A DNA stretch of 64,000 nt from an uncultured Pelagibacteraceae bacterium (lineage in GTDB: Bacteria; Pseudomonadota; Alphaproteobacteria; Pelagibacterales; Pelagibacteraceae), in the NCBI GenBank assembly GCA_902601705.1, contig CACKNV010000005.1, forward strand, positions 1-64,000, written 5' to 3'. The notes beneath the pieces were generated by a model, which searched no databases, had not been told where the DNA came from, and saw nothing but the letters and a program-made list of their open reading frames with translations. Within the stretch, counting starts at the first letter, position 1. Each line of letters starts with the position of its first letter. This document shows, piece after piece, positions 42,099 through 54,452 of this stretch. The position numbers were made by a program, and so were the translations under genes.

Positions 42099-42119
42099 AA
42101 TGTAAAAATGTTTAATTAG

Positions 42120-42332
42120 ATGAAAAATGAAAATATTCCAGCTGATATTAAAAGTAAATCATTAAAAGAGGCTAGTGATGAAATTGATACTATTTTGACC
42201 AAACTAGAGAATCAAGAAACTAATTTAGATAACTCATTAGGTGAATATAATAGGTTAATTCAACTAAATAAACATATGGACAATTTATTTAAAGAAAAGT
42301 TAAAAGAAATTTCCAATAAAAATAAAGAATGA
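42120..42332 (+). CDS. xseB: Exodeoxyribonuclease VII small subunit
   Basis: LKEASDEIDTILTKLENQETNLDNSLGEYNRL; directly upstream of ispA/dxs. Confidence 0.85.
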   Translation: MKNENIPADIKSKSLKEASDEIDTILTKLENQETNLDNSLGEYNRLIQLNKHMDNLFKEKLKEISNKNKE

Positions 42333-43204
42333 TAAAAAAAAAATTATCGAAAAATGCAAAAAAAGTTGATCAATTTTTAATTAATTTTATAAAAAAACAA
42401 AATTATTCTTTACTAGTTAAACCTATGAAATACGGTGTTATATCTGGGGGAAAAAAAATTAGATCAACTATTATTTTTGATACTGGCAAAATATTTAATA
42501 TTAGAGAAAAAAGTCTTGTAAATATTTGTGCTGCAGTCGAATGCATTCATTCATATTCATTGATACACGATGATTTACCTTGCATGGATAATGACACGAT
42601 AAGAAGAGGTAAACCATCAACACACATTAAATTTGGAGAAGCATCAGCCGTATTGGCTGGAAGTTCTTTATTGACATTAGCTTTCGAGATTATAGCAGAT
42701 AAAAAATATTTAATTAATTCAGAGATTAAAAATGAAATTATAAAATCATTAGCAAGTTGCTCTGGACACACCGGTATAGCTGGTGGACAAGAGTTAGATT
42801 TGAAATTTGAAAATAAAAAAAAAAAATTAAAACAAATTATAGATATGCAAAAGAAAAAAACAGGGAAACTATTTAACTTTTGTTTATTTGCAGTAGCAGC
42901 GATTGCAAAAAAAAATTATAAAGAAAAAAAATTTTTAAGTAATTTAGGAGAGGAGATTGGGTTATTATTTCAATTTGCTGATGATTTTTTGGACAATAAA
43001 GGTTCAAGAAAATTAATTGGAAAACCAGTCAAAAAAGACAAAAAAAAAGGTAAATCAACTCTTTTAAACTTGATGGGTGAGAATAAAGCTTACTTGTATG
43101 CCAATAATTTGAAGAAAAAAATATTGCGAAAATTAAAAAAACATGGAAAAAAAGCAAAAGATTTAACTAATACAATTGAGTTTATTTTAGAAAGAAAATT
43201 TTAA
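42329..43204 (+). CDS. ispA: Polyprenyl synthetase (farnesyl/geranylgeranyl diphosphate synthase)
   Basis: [39 protein letters not shown]. Confidence 0.95.
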   Translation: MIKKKLSKNAKKVDQFLINFIKKQNYSLLVKPMKYGVISGGKKIRSTIIFDTGKIFNIREKSLVNICAAVECIHSYSLIHDDLPCMDNDTIRRGKPSTHIKFGEASAVLAGSSLLTLAFEIIADKKYLINSEIKNEIIKSLASCSGHTGIAGGQELDLKFENKKKKLKQIIDMQKKKTGKLFNFCLFAVAAIAKKNYKEKKFLSNLGEEIGLLFQFADDFLDNKGSRKLIGKPVKKDKKKGKSTLLNLMGENKAYLYANNLKKKILRKLKKHGKKAKDLTNTIEFILERKF

Positions 43205-45123
43205 TGGGTAGACTTATAAAACAAATTAACTTTCCTGCTGATTTAAGAAAATTTAAAAAAAATGATCTTAAACAAATTTCAGATGAACTTAGAGAGGAGT
43301 TAATTGATGTAGTTTCTGAAACAGGAGGACACCTTGGAGCAGGATTAGGCGTGGTCGAGCTGACAATAGCGTTACATTATGTTTTTGACACCCCTAAAGA
43401 TAAATTAGTTTGGGACGTAAGTCATCAATGCTATCCGCATAAAATTATAACTGGACGAAGAGATAGAATAAAAACACTTAGAAAGGGTGGAGGCTTATCA
43501 GGATTTACGAAAAGAGCTGAAAGTGAGTATGATCCTTTCGGAGCTGCTCATAGCTCAACCTCTATTTCCTCAACACTTGGAATGGCGGTAGCAAAAAAAT
43601 TATCTAATAATACTAATAATGTAATTGCGGTTATAGGCGACGGAGCGATGAGTGCTGGTATGGCCTATGAAGCCATGAATAATGCAGGCGCATTAAGATC
43701 TAACTTGATTGTAATTTTGAATGACAACGACATGTCTATTGCAAGGCCAGTTGGCGCTATGAGTAAATATTTAGCAAAACTATTATCCGGAAAATTATAT
43801 TTTAGTTTTAGAGAAACTTTAAAAATGGTTATTTCTTCTTTTTCAAAAAGGTTTAGTCAAAAAGCTGGTAGAGCGGAGGATTTACTTAGAAACATTGTTA
43901 CTGGCGGAACATTATTTAGTGAGCTAGGTTTTTACTATGTAGGCCCAATAGATGGACATGATGTTGAAAACTTGGTTCAAATTTTTGAAAATGTAAAAAA
44001 TTCTAGTCACCAAGGACCAGTACTTATTCACGTTAGAACTCAAAAGGGTAAAGGATATAAACCTGCAGAAGACTCAGGGGATAAGTACCATGGTGTATCA
44101 AAATTTAATGTATCAACGGGAGAACAAGCAAAATCAAAATCAAATATTCCGTCGTACACAAAAGTTTTTGCCGAAACTCTAATTAAACATGCGGAGCAAG
44201 ATACAAAAATTATTGGTATTACTGGAGCTATGCCTTCGGGCACAGGTTTAAATTTATTTGAAAAGAAATTCCCAGAGCGAACTTTTGATGTAGGAATAGC
44301 CGAACAGCATGCAGTAACTTTTGCAGCTGGATTAGCAACTGAAGGATATAAACCTTATGCAGCAATTTACTCAACTTTTCTACAAAGAGCCTATGATCAA
44401 GTTGTTCATGATGTTGCCTTGCAATCACTCCCAGTTAGGTTTGCGATCGATCGTGCAGGACTAGTTGGAGCAGATGGACCGACACACGCAGGATCTTTTG
44501 ATATTACCTACCTTTCGACTTTACCAAATTTTGTTGTAATGGCTGCCAGCGATGAGTCAGAATTGGTAAAAATGATTAATACTTCAGTTAATATAAATGA
44601 TCGCCCATCTGCTTTCAGATATCCTAGAGGAAATGGAATTGGAATTGAGCTGCCTTCAATTAAAGAGACACTTGAAATTGGAAAAGGAAGAATAATTAAA
44701 GAGGGAAAAAAAGTAGCTTTAATAAATTTTGGAACACGTTTGGAAGAATGTGTAAAAGCTTCGGAAAAAGTTTTTAAGAAAGGAATTGAATGTACAATTA
44801 TTGATGCGAGATTTGCAAAACCATTAGATGAAAAACTAATTATAGAAGTAGCTACTAATCATGAAGTATTAATAACAATTGAAGAGGGGTCCGTAGGTGG
44901 TTTTGGATCTCACGTAATGCAGTTCTTATCAGACAGAGGTGTTTTTGATAGAGGTTTAAAATTTAGATCTATGATTTTACCAGATATTTTTATTGATCAA
45001 GATACACCAGAGAAAATGTATGCAACTGCAGGATTGGATAGTTCATCTATAGTTAACAAAATTGAAGAGACATTAAATTCGAATATTATTTTAGCTAAAA
45101 ATAGAAATAAGATTTCTAATTAA
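43204..45123 (+). CDS. dxs: 1-deoxy-D-xylulose-5-phosphate synthase
   Basis: [62 protein letters not shown]. Confidence 0.99.
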   Translation: MGRLIKQINFPADLRKFKKNDLKQISDELREELIDVVSETGGHLGAGLGVVELTIALHYVFDTPKDKLVWDVSHQCYPHKIITGRRDRIKTLRKGGGLSGFTKRAESEYDPFGAAHSSTSISSTLGMAVAKKLSNNTNNVIAVIGDGAMSAGMAYEAMNNAGALRSNLIVILNDNDMSIARPVGAMSKYLAKLLSGKLYFSFRETLKMVISSFSKRFSQKAGRAEDLLRNIVTGGTLFSELGFYYVGPIDGHDVENLVQIFENVKNSSHQGPVLIHVRTQKGKGYKPAEDSGDKYHGVSKFNVSTGEQAKSKSNIPSYTKVFAETLIKHAEQDTKIIGITGAMPSGTGLNLFEKKFPERTFDVGIAEQHAVTFAAGLATEGYKPYAAIYSTFLQRAYDQVVHDVALQSLPVRFAIDRAGLVGADGPTHAGSFDITYLSTLPNFVVMAASDESELVKMINTSVNINDRPSAFRYPRGNGIGIELPSIKETLEIGKGRIIKEGKKVALINFGTRLEECVKASEKVFKKGIECTIIDARFAKPLDEKLIIEVATNHEVLITIEEGSVGGFGSHVMQFLSDRGVFDRGLKFRSMILPDIFIDQDTPEKMYATAGLDSSSIVNKIEETLNSNIILAKNRNKISN

Positions 45124-46202
45124 CCACACTGTGCTTTATGCATTAATAAATGATCAAGCAAAACACAGTTGATCATTGCCTCACCAATAGGTACGGCTCT
45201 AATTCCTACACATGGATCATGACGTCCTCTAACGGAAATATTTGTGTTCTTACCTTTTTTATCTATAGTTTCTCGTTTAGTTAAAATAGATGAAGTTGGT
45301 TTCACTGCAAAAGATGCAACAATATCTTGACCAGATGAAATTCCTCCAAGAATTCCTCCAGCATGATTAGTTTTAAATTTTACTTTTCCTGAATTTTTTC
45401 TTATTTCGTCAGAGTTTTCTTCACCGCTTAAAAAAGCTGCGTTCATGCCTGATCCAATATTTACACCTTTTACTGCATTGATGCTCATTAATGCAGCTGA
45501 AATATCAGTATCAAGTTTTGAATAGATGGGTGCTCCCAAACCAACTGGGATCCCAGTAGCCCTTAATTCAATTATTGCACCACATGACGATCCTGCTTTT
45601 CTTACTGCTAAAAGATATTTTTCCCATAATTTAACAGATTTTTTATCTGGACAGAAAAAAGGATTCTTTCTTATCTCCGCGTTATTCCAATTAGATCTGT
45701 CACACGACATTAAACCTAATTGTGTCACAGCACCTATAACGTTAAATTTTTTACCTAAAATTTTCTTAAGTACAACTCGAGCCACAGCGCCCGCCGCAAC
45801 CCTACTAGCTGTTTCTCTAGCTGATTGGCGACCGCCACCTCTAAAATCTCGAATACCGTATTTTTTAAAGTAAGTATAATCAGCATGCCCAGGTCTGAAT
45901 TTATTCTTGATAGTTTCATAGTCTCTAGATTTCTTATCCTCATTGTAAATGATAATTGAAATGGGTGTACCTGTTGTTTTACCCTCAAAGACACCAGACA
46001 GGATAATTGCTTTGTCCGGTTCTTTCCTTTGAGTAGTAAATTTAGACTGCCCAGGTCTTCTTCTATCCATATCAGACTGAATATCTTTTTCAGTTAGTGG
46101 AATATTTGGAGGACAGCCATCAATCACACAGCCTATGGCTGGGCCGTGAGACTCTCCCCAAGTTGTAAACCGGAATATTTTTCCAAAAGTATTAAAAGAC
46201 AT
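45120..46202 (-). CDS. aroC: Chorismate synthase
   Basis: [58 protein letters not shown]. Confidence 0.99.
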   Translation of the reverse strand: MSFNTFGKIFRFTTWGESHGPAIGCVIDGCPPNIPLTEKDIQSDMDRRRPGQSKFTTQRKEPDKAIILSGVFEGKTTGTPISIIIYNEDKKSRDYETIKNKFRPGHADYTYFKKYGIRDFRGGGRQSARETASRVAAGAVARVVLKKILGKKFNVIGAVTQLGLMSCDRSNWNNAEIRKNPFFCPDKKSVKLWEKYLLAVRKAGSSCGAIIELRATGIPVGLGAPIYSKLDTDISAALMSINAVKGVNIGSGMNAAFLSGEENSDEIRKNSGKVKFKTNHAGGILGGISSGQDIVASFAVKPTSSILTKRETIDKKGKNTNISVRGRHDPCVGIRAVPIGEAMINCVLLDHLLMHKAQCG

Positions 46203-46236
46203 AAGTAAATAATGTATAGTTTATTTTAGTAAATAT

Positions 46237-46869
46237 ATGAATCAAAAAAATGGCAAAAATTCTCTTGGTATAGACAGTTGTTTTGAAGATTTGGATAATC
46301 CAATAGAATTGTTTAAAAAATGGTTTGCTAAGGCTGAGAAGACAGAAATTAACGATCCAAATGCGGTAGCAGTTGCCACCTCTAATAAAAATAATCAGCC
46401 TAATGTTAGAATGGTCTTATTAAAAGGATTGAGTGAGAAAGGCTTTGTTTTTTATACTAATTTTAATAGTAAAAAAGGAAGTGAGCTAAAGGAAAATAGA
46501 AAGGCATCAATGTGCTTTCATTGGAAAAGTTTAAGACGTCAGGTCAGAGTAATCGGGAGCGTTGAAGAAGTTTCAAAAAAAGAAGCTGATAATTATTATA
46601 ATTCAAGACCATATAAAAATAGAATCGGCGCTTGGGCATCTTCACAATCACAAACATTAGATGAAAGAAATATTTTTTTAGAAAAGATAAAAGAATTTGA
46701 AAAAAAATATCCTGATGAAAATAATGTTCCGAGACCTCCGCATTGGTCCGGATGGAGAGTTATGCCAGATGAAATTGAATTTTGGGTTGATGGAGAAGGA
46801 AGAATTCATGAGCGATTAAATTATAAAATTAAAAACGGAAAGTGGGAAAAAGAACTTCTTTATCCTTAA
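46237..46869 (+). CDS. pdxH: Pyridoxamine 5'-phosphate oxidase
   Basis: NVRMVLLKGLSEKGFVFYTNFNSKKGSEL, RPPHWSGWRVMPDEIEFW. Confidence 0.98.
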   Translation: MNQKNGKNSLGIDSCFEDLDNPIELFKKWFAKAEKTEINDPNAVAVATSNKNNQPNVRMVLLKGLSEKGFVFYTNFNSKKGSELKENRKASMCFHWKSLRRQVRVIGSVEEVSKKEADNYYNSRPYKNRIGAWASSQSQTLDERNIFLEKIKEFEKKYPDENNVPRPPHWSGWRVMPDEIEFWVDGEGRIHERLNYKIKNGKWEKELLYP

Positions 46870-47879
46870 AAAGATCTATTCAAACTAAAGCTAGTTAAAT
46901 TTTGCAGGACTCTTTTATCTTCACTATCTGAAAATATTGCTAAAGCATCAAAAGAAACATTAACAAAATACTCTGCCTTTTTTAAACTTGTCTCAACTGC
47001 TTTATATTTTAAAATTAAAGCCAACGTTTCACTAAAATCTTCTTCAGTTCTTTTATCTTTCTTCATTATTTCCATTAAAAATTCTTTTTCTTCCTCATTA
47101 CCTTTTTGAAAAATTGTGATAAGAGGTAAAGTTACTTTACCTTCATAAAAATCTTTTCCAATTTCTTTACCAAAAAATTTTTCTTTAGCGTAATAATCGA
47201 GTGCATCATCAGCTATCTGAAAGGCAAGACCTAAATTTTTTCCATACGACTCTAACGCTTTTTTTTCTTTTTCACTGCTTCCAGAAATACAAGCACCTGT
47301 TTTTGTTGCCGCAGCAAAAAGTGCTGCAGTTTTCAAACTAATGATATCTATATATGTTTCCTCTAAAAGATCTGCTTCACCTTTATGTTGTAGTTGTAGC
47401 ACTTCTCCTTGGGCTATTTTTGCGGAGGTTGATGACAGAAGTTGTAGCACTTCAAGATCACCATCTTGCACCATAATTTCAAAACATCTACTTAAAAGAT
47501 AATCTCCAACTAAAATTGATGATTGATTACCCCATATAGAATTAGTTGTTTTAACTCCTCTTCTTAATGAACTTTCATCGATTACATCATCATGTAGTAA
47601 TGTTGCTGAGTGAATTAACTCTACACATGCTGCAAGATTAATATCTCTGATTTCTTCTTTGTACCCTGTTAATTTAGCAGATTGTAAAGTCAACAATGCC
47701 CTTAATCTTTTACCACCCGATTTCAAATGATGTTCACTCATCTTCTTAATTAAATCAACATTACTTTTAAGTTTTTGCTCTATTAAGTTTTCAACTTTTT
47801 GTAATTTTGCTCCAAGCATATTTTTAAGATCGAGATATGCTGAGTTAGCAGATTTTTTTAGTGGTATTACTGATCCCAT
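46866..47879 (-). CDS. ispB: Polyprenyl (octaprenyl-type) diphosphate synthase
   Basis: GGKRLRALL, LLHDDVIDESSLRRG, FQIADDALDY. Confidence 0.94.
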   Translation of the reverse strand: MGSVIPLKKSANSAYLDLKNMLGAKLQKVENLIEQKLKSNVDLIKKMSEHHLKSGGKRLRALLTLQSAKLTGYKEEIRDINLAACVELIHSATLLHDDVIDESSLRRGVKTTNSIWGNQSSILVGDYLLSRCFEIMVQDGDLEVLQLLSSTSAKIAQGEVLQLQHKGEADLLEETYIDIISLKTAALFAAATKTGACISGSSEKEKKALESYGKNLGLAFQIADDALDYYAKEKFFGKEIGKDFYEGKVTLPLITIFQKGNEEEKEFLMEIMKKDKRTEEDFSETLALILKYKAVETSLKKAEYFVNVSFDALAIFSDSEDKRVLQNLTSFSLNRSF

Positions 47880-48024
47880 AGACTTTACTTACAATTGATT
47901 TTATTAATAATAAAATTTTAAATAGTAACGTGGTGACGCACCTATAATTCAACTATAAGTAGCGTAATTTAATATTAAAATTTAATTTTTTGCTGTTATA
48001 AGAATAATAACAATCATCTAAATT

Positions 48025-48837
48025 ATGTTTTCAATATTTAAAAAGAAAAAAATTGTTCCACACGTAAGGCTTACCGGGGTTATTGGTTCAGCCGGAAGAT
48101 TCAACAAAGGGATAGATCTGGCTGGTCAAAGAGAAATACTTAAAAAAGCATTCTCATTAAAAAAGATTACTCATGTTGCTATATCGATTAATTCTCCTGG
48201 AGGGTCCCCAGTGCAATCACATTTAATTTATAGCTACATCAGACAATTAGCAGAAAAAAATAAAGTCAAAGTGATTATATTTGCAGAAGATGTTGCTGCA
48301 TCAGGTGGTTATTTAATTTCATGTGCTGGTGACGAAATTTATGCGAATTCAAGTTCGATTATTGGATCAATCGGGGTTATTTCTGCATCATTTGGATTTA
48401 AAGATTTGATAAAAAAAATTGGAGTTGAGAGAAGAGTTTATACTGCTGGAAAAAATAAAAGCACTCTAGACCCATTTGTAGATGAGAAAGAGGAAGATGT
48501 TAAAAGACTTAAGAATATTCAATTAGAATTGCATGCTGATTTCATTAAAGTTGTTGAAACAAGCAGAGGCTCTAAACTTAAAGATCCTGAAAAAAATAAT
48601 ATTTTTACAGGAGAATTTTGGACGGGTAAAACTTCATTAAATCTCGGATTAATTGATGGAATTGGAAACGCTGATCAAATTTTAAAAGAAAAATTTGGTG
48701 ACAAAGTAATTATTAAAAACTTTGAAAAACCAAAAGGATTTATTGCAAGAAAACTATCTTCCTCAATGCAGGATCCCGTTGATAGACTAGCTAGTATTAT
48801 TGAGGAAAAATCGATGTGGCAAAAATTTGGTTTATAA
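48025..48837 (+). CDS. S49 family (SppA-like) signal peptide peptidase
   Basis: SINSPGGSPVQSHLIYSYIR, DVAASGGYLISCAGDEIYANSSSIIGSIGVI. Confidence 0.94.
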   Translation: MFSIFKKKKIVPHVRLTGVIGSAGRFNKGIDLAGQREILKKAFSLKKITHVAISINSPGGSPVQSHLIYSYIRQLAEKNKVKVIIFAEDVAASGGYLISCAGDEIYANSSSIIGSIGVISASFGFKDLIKKIGVERRVYTAGKNKSTLDPFVDEKEEDVKRLKNIQLELHADFIKVVETSRGSKLKDPEKNNIFTGEFWTGKTSLNLGLIDGIGNADQILKEKFGDKVIIKNFEKPKGFIARKLSSSMQDPVDRLASIIEEKSMWQKFGL

Positions 48838-49734
48838 ATGCCAGTTAAAAAAAAAGTGGAAAAAAAAATATCTAAAAGATTAAATTTTTTGTCTTTTCAA
48901 GATATAATCATGAATCTACAAAAATTCTGGGGTAAAAATGGATGTGTAATTTTACAACCTTATGATATGGAAGTTGGAGCTGGAACTTTTCATCCAGCAA
49001 CTACTTTAAGATCTCTTGGACCAAAGCCCTGGAAGGCCGCTTATGTTCAACCATCAAGAAGACCAACAGATGGAAGATATGGTGAAAATCCAAATCGGTT
49101 ACAGCACTATTATCAATATCAAGTAATTATAAAACCATCTCCTAAAAATATTAAACAACTTTATCTTAAAAGCTTAGCTACTATTGGTATAGATGTGAAA
49201 AATCACGATATTCGTTTTGTTGAAGATGATTGGGAAAGTCCAACCTTAGGAGCAGCAGGTTTAGGTTGGGAGGTTTGGTGTGATGGAATGGAAATAACTC
49301 AATTTACATACTTTCAACAAATGACAGGCATTGAATGTAAACCCGTTCCTGTAGAAATTACATATGGTCTTGAAAGGTTATGTATGTTTGTTCAAGGAAA
49401 AAATAATGTTTTTGATCTTGATTGGAATAATGAAGGTGTAAAATATAAAGAAGTTTTCTTTCAAGCCGAAAAAGAATTTTCTGCTTATAACTTTGAGTTT
49501 GCAAATACTGACACTCTACTCAAAAATTTTGAACACACTGAAAATGAGTGTAGATCTTTACTTGAAAAAAAACTCTCATTACCAGCTTACGATCAATGTC
49601 TAAAAGCAAGTCATATTTTTAACTTGTTAGATGCCCGAGGAATTATAGGCGTTGCAGAAAGGACAGGTTATATAACTAGAATTAGAGAACTTGCAAAAGG
49701 TTGTGGTGCATTGTGGTTAAGCTCACAAAATTAA
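48838..49734 (+). CDS. glyQ: Glycyl-tRNA synthetase alpha chain
   Basis: [64 protein letters not shown]. Confidence 0.99.
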   Translation: MPVKKKVEKKISKRLNFLSFQDIIMNLQKFWGKNGCVILQPYDMEVGAGTFHPATTLRSLGPKPWKAAYVQPSRRPTDGRYGENPNRLQHYYQYQVIIKPSPKNIKQLYLKSLATIGIDVKNHDIRFVEDDWESPTLGAAGLGWEVWCDGMEITQFTYFQQMTGIECKPVPVEITYGLERLCMFVQGKNNVFDLDWNNEGVKYKEVFFQAEKEFSAYNFEFANTDTLLKNFEHTENECRSLLEKKLSLPAYDQCLKASHIFNLLDARGIIGVAERTGYITRIRELAKGCGALWLSSQN

Positions 49735-49737
49735 ATT

Positions 49738-51792
49738 ATGGCAGAACTTTTATTGGAATTATACAGTGAGGAAGTCCCACCACAATTACAAATAGCAGCC
49801 AGATCTCAAATAAAACAATTTATTGAAAACACTTTTGAAGAAGAAAATCTAAAATATAAAGAATTGAAGGTTTTTTCTTCTCCAACCAGATTAACGCTAT
49901 TTATAAAAGACCTTGCTGAAAAAATTAAAATAGAGGCTAAAGAAATTAAAGGACCTAAAGTGGGGTCCTCTCATCAAGTTATCCAAGGTTTTTTACAAGC
50001 CAAAAATGTTTCTGGGAAAGACCTTATTGAAAAAGAGACTGATAAAGGAAAATTTTATTTTATTAAAACACAATCTCAATCAATATTAGTAGAAGACTTA
50101 TTAATCAAAATTATTCCAAAGGCGATTGGATCAATCAATTGGAAAAAATCAATGAAGTGGTCAGATCATAATTTGATGTGGGGAAGGCCTCTAAGGGCCA
50201 TTTTTGCAAGATATAATAATAAAAAATTAGCATTTAATTATGAGCATCTTGATACAACAGATGAAGTTATTGTAGAACAAGATTTAATTATCAAAACTAA
50301 AAAAATTAAAGATTTTAAAGATTATCTTAATTTTTTAAAAAGTAATAGAATAATAGTTGATCACAAGGAAAGGGAACAGATCATTCTTAAAAAGATCAGC
50401 TCATTTTCTCAATCTAAACAATACAAAGAGAAATTAAATACAAAGCTTTTAGAGGAGGTCGTGAATATTGTAGAGGATCCAAATTTACTTCATGTTAATT
50501 TTAATAAAAACTATTTAGAAATACCTAAAGAAATTATAATATCTACTTTAGAGAAACATCAAAGATATTTTCCAATTTTTGATAGCAGAGATAGATTAAC
50601 TAATTATTTTTTTGTTGTAGCAAATAAAAAAGATGAAAAAAAATTAATTAGCCAAGGTAATAAGAGGGTTGTTGAAGCAAGATTAGCAGATGCCAAATTT
50701 TTCTGGGATAAAGATCGATCTAAAAATTTGATTAAACAAATAGCCAACCTTAAATCAGTAACTTTTTATGAAAAGCTAGGAACTATTTATGATAAAACAC
50801 AAAGGTTAAGACAATTGGCCGGTTTATTATCAGATGATTTAAATATTAATAAAGAAAAAGTCCAAGTTGCTGCATCAATTTCTAAATCTGATTTATGTTC
50901 AGACCTAGTTGGAGAATATCCAGAGCTTCAGGGCGTTATGGGAAAATATTTTGCATTAGCACAAGGTTTTGAGGAAGATGTAGCAAATTCAGTAAGTGAT
51001 CATTATTTACCAATAGGTCTAACATCAGTATTGCCTAAAAAACCTTTTAGCTACTCCATTTCAATTGTTGATAAGATAGATACCCTAGTTGGTTTTTTTA
51101 TAATTGATGAAAAACCTACAAGTTCAAAAGATCCTTTTGCTTTAAGACGAGCTGCGATTGGATTACTAAGAATAATAATTGAAAATAAACTTTCATTTAA
51201 ACTCAGAGATTTAATTAGTTACGCTATAAGACTTTATCAAGAACAAGGCGTTGAAATTAAAAATGAAAAAACTGAACAACAAGTTCTAGAATTTATAAAG
51301 GAAAGAATGCGAAACGTATTAAAATTAAAAAATATTAAAATTGATGTTATTGAAGCATCAATCAGTTCTCATGCTGGAGATAATTTCTTGGCGCTTTATG
51401 CAAAAACACTTTTAATGAATAAATACAAAAATAAAGGTATAGGACTAAATGCAATCAACTCGTATAAAAGAGCTTCAAATATTTTAGATAAAGCTGGAAA
51501 AAGAATCACCGGTAGACCCGATGCCGTATTATTTAGAAAAGATGAGGAAAAAATACTTCATGAAAAAATAAATGAAATTCGTAAAGCTTTTACAGTTAAA
51601 GATGATAATAAGGACTACGAAAGCTTGTTAATAAAGCTTTCTGATACGAAAGAATCTACCGATAATTTTTTTGACAATGTCGTAGTAAATGATGAAAATC
51701 AGGATATTAAAAACAATAGATTAGAGTTATTAAAAATGTTTTGTAATACTTTTGATAACTTTATTGATTTTTCAAAATTAGAAGGTCTGTAA
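49738..51792 (+). CDS. glyS: Glycyl-tRNA synthetase beta chain
   Basis: AELLLELYSEEVPPQ, STLEKHQRYFPIFD, KSDLCSDLVGEYPELQGVMGKYFA. Confidence 0.98.
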   Translation: MAELLLELYSEEVPPQLQIAARSQIKQFIENTFEEENLKYKELKVFSSPTRLTLFIKDLAEKIKIEAKEIKGPKVGSSHQVIQGFLQAKNVSGKDLIEKETDKGKFYFIKTQSQSILVEDLLIKIIPKAIGSINWKKSMKWSDHNLMWGRPLRAIFARYNNKKLAFNYEHLDTTDEVIVEQDLIIKTKKIKDFKDYLNFLKSNRIIVDHKEREQIILKKISSFSQSKQYKEKLNTKLLEEVVNIVEDPNLLHVNFNKNYLEIPKEIIISTLEKHQRYFPIFDSRDRLTNYFFVVANKKDEKKLISQGNKRVVEARLADAKFFWDKDRSKNLIKQIANLKSVTFYEKLGTIYDKTQRLRQLAGLLSDDLNINKEKVQVAASISKSDLCSDLVGEYPELQGVMGKYFALAQGFEEDVANSVSDHYLPIGLTSVLPKKPFSYSISIVDKIDTLVGFFIIDEKPTSSKDPFALRRAAIGLLRIIIENKLSFKLRDLISYAIRLYQEQGVEIKNEKTEQQVLEFIKERMRNVLKLKNIKIDVIEASISSHAGDNFLALYAKTLLMNKYKNKGIGLNAINSYKRASNILDKAGKRITGRPDAVLFRKDEEKILHEKINEIRKAFTVKDDNKDYESLLIKLSDTKESTDNFFDNVVVNDENQDIKNNRLELLKMFCNTFDNFIDFSKLEGL

Positions 51793-54452
51793 TGACAAAA
51801 GTAATATTTAGCTTTGATGACAAATCTGCCAAAAAGCTAAAGAATAAAAAAAATATTTTGGGCGGAAAAGGAGCTAACCTTGGTGAGATGGGTAGATTAG
51901 GTTTACCTGTTCCTCCTGGATTTACTATTACTACAGATGTTTGTGATCTATTTTACAAAAATAAAAAAAAATTACCAAATAAAATAATACAAAATATTGT
52001 GTCAGAACTGAAAAATATAGAAAAGAAAACTAAAAAGAAATTTGGCGATCTTAAAAATCCATTACTGGTATCAATTAGATCAGGGGCAAGAATTTCAATG
52101 CCTGGTATGATGGACACAATTTTAAATCTTGGTCTTAATGACAAAACAGTTGAGTCATTAAAAAAGAAAACATCTAACGGAAGATTTGCTAAAGATAGCT
52201 ATAGAAGATTTATACAAATGTACAGCAATGTTGTTTTGGGTGTAGAAGGACATTTGTTTGAAGAGTTAATTGATAATTACAAGTTAACCAAAGGAGTTTT
52301 ACTTGACACAGATCTAGACGAGAGCGATTGGGATGGTTTAATTATTAATTTTAAAGAGTTGGTAAGAAAAGAAAAAAAAATTAATTTTCCCCAAGATGTC
52401 AAAGAGCAATTGTTAGGAGCAATTAATGCTGTTTTTTTGTCTTGGGATAGTCAAAGAGCAAAAACTTATAGAAAGTTAAATCAAATTCCAGACCATTGGG
52501 GAACAGCTGTAAATGTTCAAGCTATGGTTTTTGGAAATATGGGTGATGATTGCTCGACTGGTGTTGCCTTTACTAGAAATCCTTCAACAGGAGAGAATTC
52601 TTTTTTTGGAGAATTTTTAATAAACGCGCAGGGTGAAGATGTTGTAGCGGGCACGAGAACTCCTCAATACATTACGAAAAAAGCAAAACAAGACTCGGGT
52701 TCTAAAGACCCTTCTATGGAAGAGGCTATGCCTAAAGTTTATAAAGAACTTGCAAAAGTATTTCTTAAGTTAGAAAAGCATTACAAAGATATGCAAGACA
52801 TCGAGTTTACAGTTGAGAACAATAAACTTTGGATGCTGCAAACAAGATCTGGAAAAAGAACTGCTAAAGCTGCAATCAAAATTGCAGTTGATATGGTAAA
52901 AGAAAAATTAATTTCAAAAAAAGAAGCAATAAAAAGAATTGATCCTAATACTTTGGATACTTTATTACACCCTACTTTAGACGATAAAGTTGAGAAGGAA
53001 GTAATTGCTTCGGGTTTACCAGCATCACCAGGAGCTGCAAGTGGTAAAGTTGTTTTTACTGCTGATGAAGCAGAAAAATTGAATGGTATGATGCAAGATA
53101 CAATATTAGTGAGGCTAGAAACTTCACCAGAAGATATACATGGTATGCATGCAGCTAAAGGTATTCTTACCGCTAGAGGAGGAATGACAAGCCATGCTGC
53201 AGTAGTAGCGAGGGGAATGGGAAGACCATGTGTTTCTGGTTCAAGTGAAATAACGATTGATTACGAATTAAAACAATTCAAAGCTGGTGATGTAATAATT
53301 AAAGAGGGAGATATTATTACTGTAGATGGTGGAAGCGGAAAAGTAATGAAAGGGTTAGTGCCTACTGTTCAACCAGAAATTTCTGGATACTTCTCTACAA
53401 TAATGAAATGGGCTGATGAGTTTAGGAAATTAAAAGTAAGAACAAACGCTGAAACGGAAGCAGATAGCAAAACGGCTAGAGAGTTTGGTGCTGAAGGAAT
53501 AGGTTTATGTAGAACGGAGCATATGTTTTTCGATGAGGAGAGAATTTTATCTGTCCGACAAATGATTTTATCTAAATCTAAAGAGGATAGAAATAGCGCG
53601 CTAGATAAACTTCTACCCCATCAGAAAGAAGACTTTAAAAAAATATTTAAGATTATGTCAGGCTTACCTGTTACAGTCAGGTTACTAGATCCACCACTTC
53701 ATGAGTTTTTACCAAAAGCTGACAAAGACATAGAAGAAGTAGCAAGATCTTTAAATTTATCAGCAAAAGAGATCAAAGATAGAATAGCAGAACTTCATGA
53801 AGAGAACCCAATGTTGGGTCATAGAGGGTGTAGGCTAGGAATTTCTTTTCCTGAGATATATGAGATGCAATGCAGGGCAATATTTGAAGCTAAAGTTGAA
53901 CTGAAAAAAGAAAAAGTCAAATCAGCTTTTGTAGAAATTATGATACCTTTAGTATCTACTGACTCTGAATTAAAAATTTTAAGAGCTTTAGTTAATAAAA
54001 TAGCTAAAGAAATAGAAAAAGAAAATAAATTAAAACTTGAATATATGGTTGGCACAATGATTGAATTACCACGTGCTGCTTTACAAGCGAAGTCTATTTC
54101 AAAGTATGCTGATTTCTTTAGCTTTGGAACTAATGATTTAACTCAAACAACTTTTGGAATAAGCCGGGATGACTCAGGAAAATTTTTAAACGATTATATT
54201 GATAATAAAATTTTTGATGTAGATCCATTTGTTAGTATTGATCAAAATGGAGTAGGTGAGCTTGTAGAAATAGCATCTTCAAGAGGCAGGAAAACAAATA
54301 AGAATATTAAGTTAGGAATTTGTGGCGAGCATGGTGGCGATCCAAAGAGTATTGAATTTTGTTGTAGAAAAGGACTTAACTATGTTTCCTGCTCTCCATT
54401 CAGAGTCCCAGTAGCAAGATTAGCTGCTGCTCAAGCTGAATTATCTAAATAA
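51792..54452 (+). CDS. ppdK: Pyruvate, phosphate dikinase
   Basis: LGGKGANLGEMGRLGLPVPPGFTITTDVC, GGMTSHAAVVARGMGRPCVSG, GTNDLTQTTFGISRDD. Confidence 0.99.
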   Translation: MTKVIFSFDDKSAKKLKNKKNILGGKGANLGEMGRLGLPVPPGFTITTDVCDLFYKNKKKLPNKIIQNIVSELKNIEKKTKKKFGDLKNPLLVSIRSGARISMPGMMDTILNLGLNDKTVESLKKKTSNGRFAKDSYRRFIQMYSNVVLGVEGHLFEELIDNYKLTKGVLLDTDLDESDWDGLIINFKELVRKEKKINFPQDVKEQLLGAINAVFLSWDSQRAKTYRKLNQIPDHWGTAVNVQAMVFGNMGDDCSTGVAFTRNPSTGENSFFGEFLINAQGEDVVAGTRTPQYITKKAKQDSGSKDPSMEEAMPKVYKELAKVFLKLEKHYKDMQDIEFTVENNKLWMLQTRSGKRTAKAAIKIAVDMVKEKLISKKEAIKRIDPNTLDTLLHPTLDDKVEKEVIASGLPASPGAASGKVVFTADEAEKLNGMMQDTILVRLETSPEDIHGMHAAKGILTARGGMTSHAAVVARGMGRPCVSGSSEITIDYELKQFKAGDVIIKEGDIITVDGGSGKVMKGLVPTVQPEISGYFSTIMKWADEFRKLKVRTNAETEADSKTAREFGAEGIGLCRTEHMFFDEERILSVRQMILSKSKEDRNSALDKLLPHQKEDFKKIFKIMSGLPVTVRLLDPPLHEFLPKADKDIEEVARSLNLSAKEIKDRIAELHEENPMLGHRGCRLGISFPEIYEMQCRAIFEAKVELKKEKVKSAFVEIMIPLVSTDSELKILRALVNKIAKEIEKENKLKLEYMVGTMIELPRAALQAKSISKYADFFSFGTNDLTQTTFGISRDDSGKFLNDYIDNKIFDVDPFVSIDQNGVGELVEIASSRGRKTNKNIKLGICGEHGGDPKSIEFCCRKGLNYVSCSPFRVPVARLAAAQAELSK

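Noticed and set aside
45526-45873. 115-aa plus-strand ORF
   Set aside because: Antisense to aroC.
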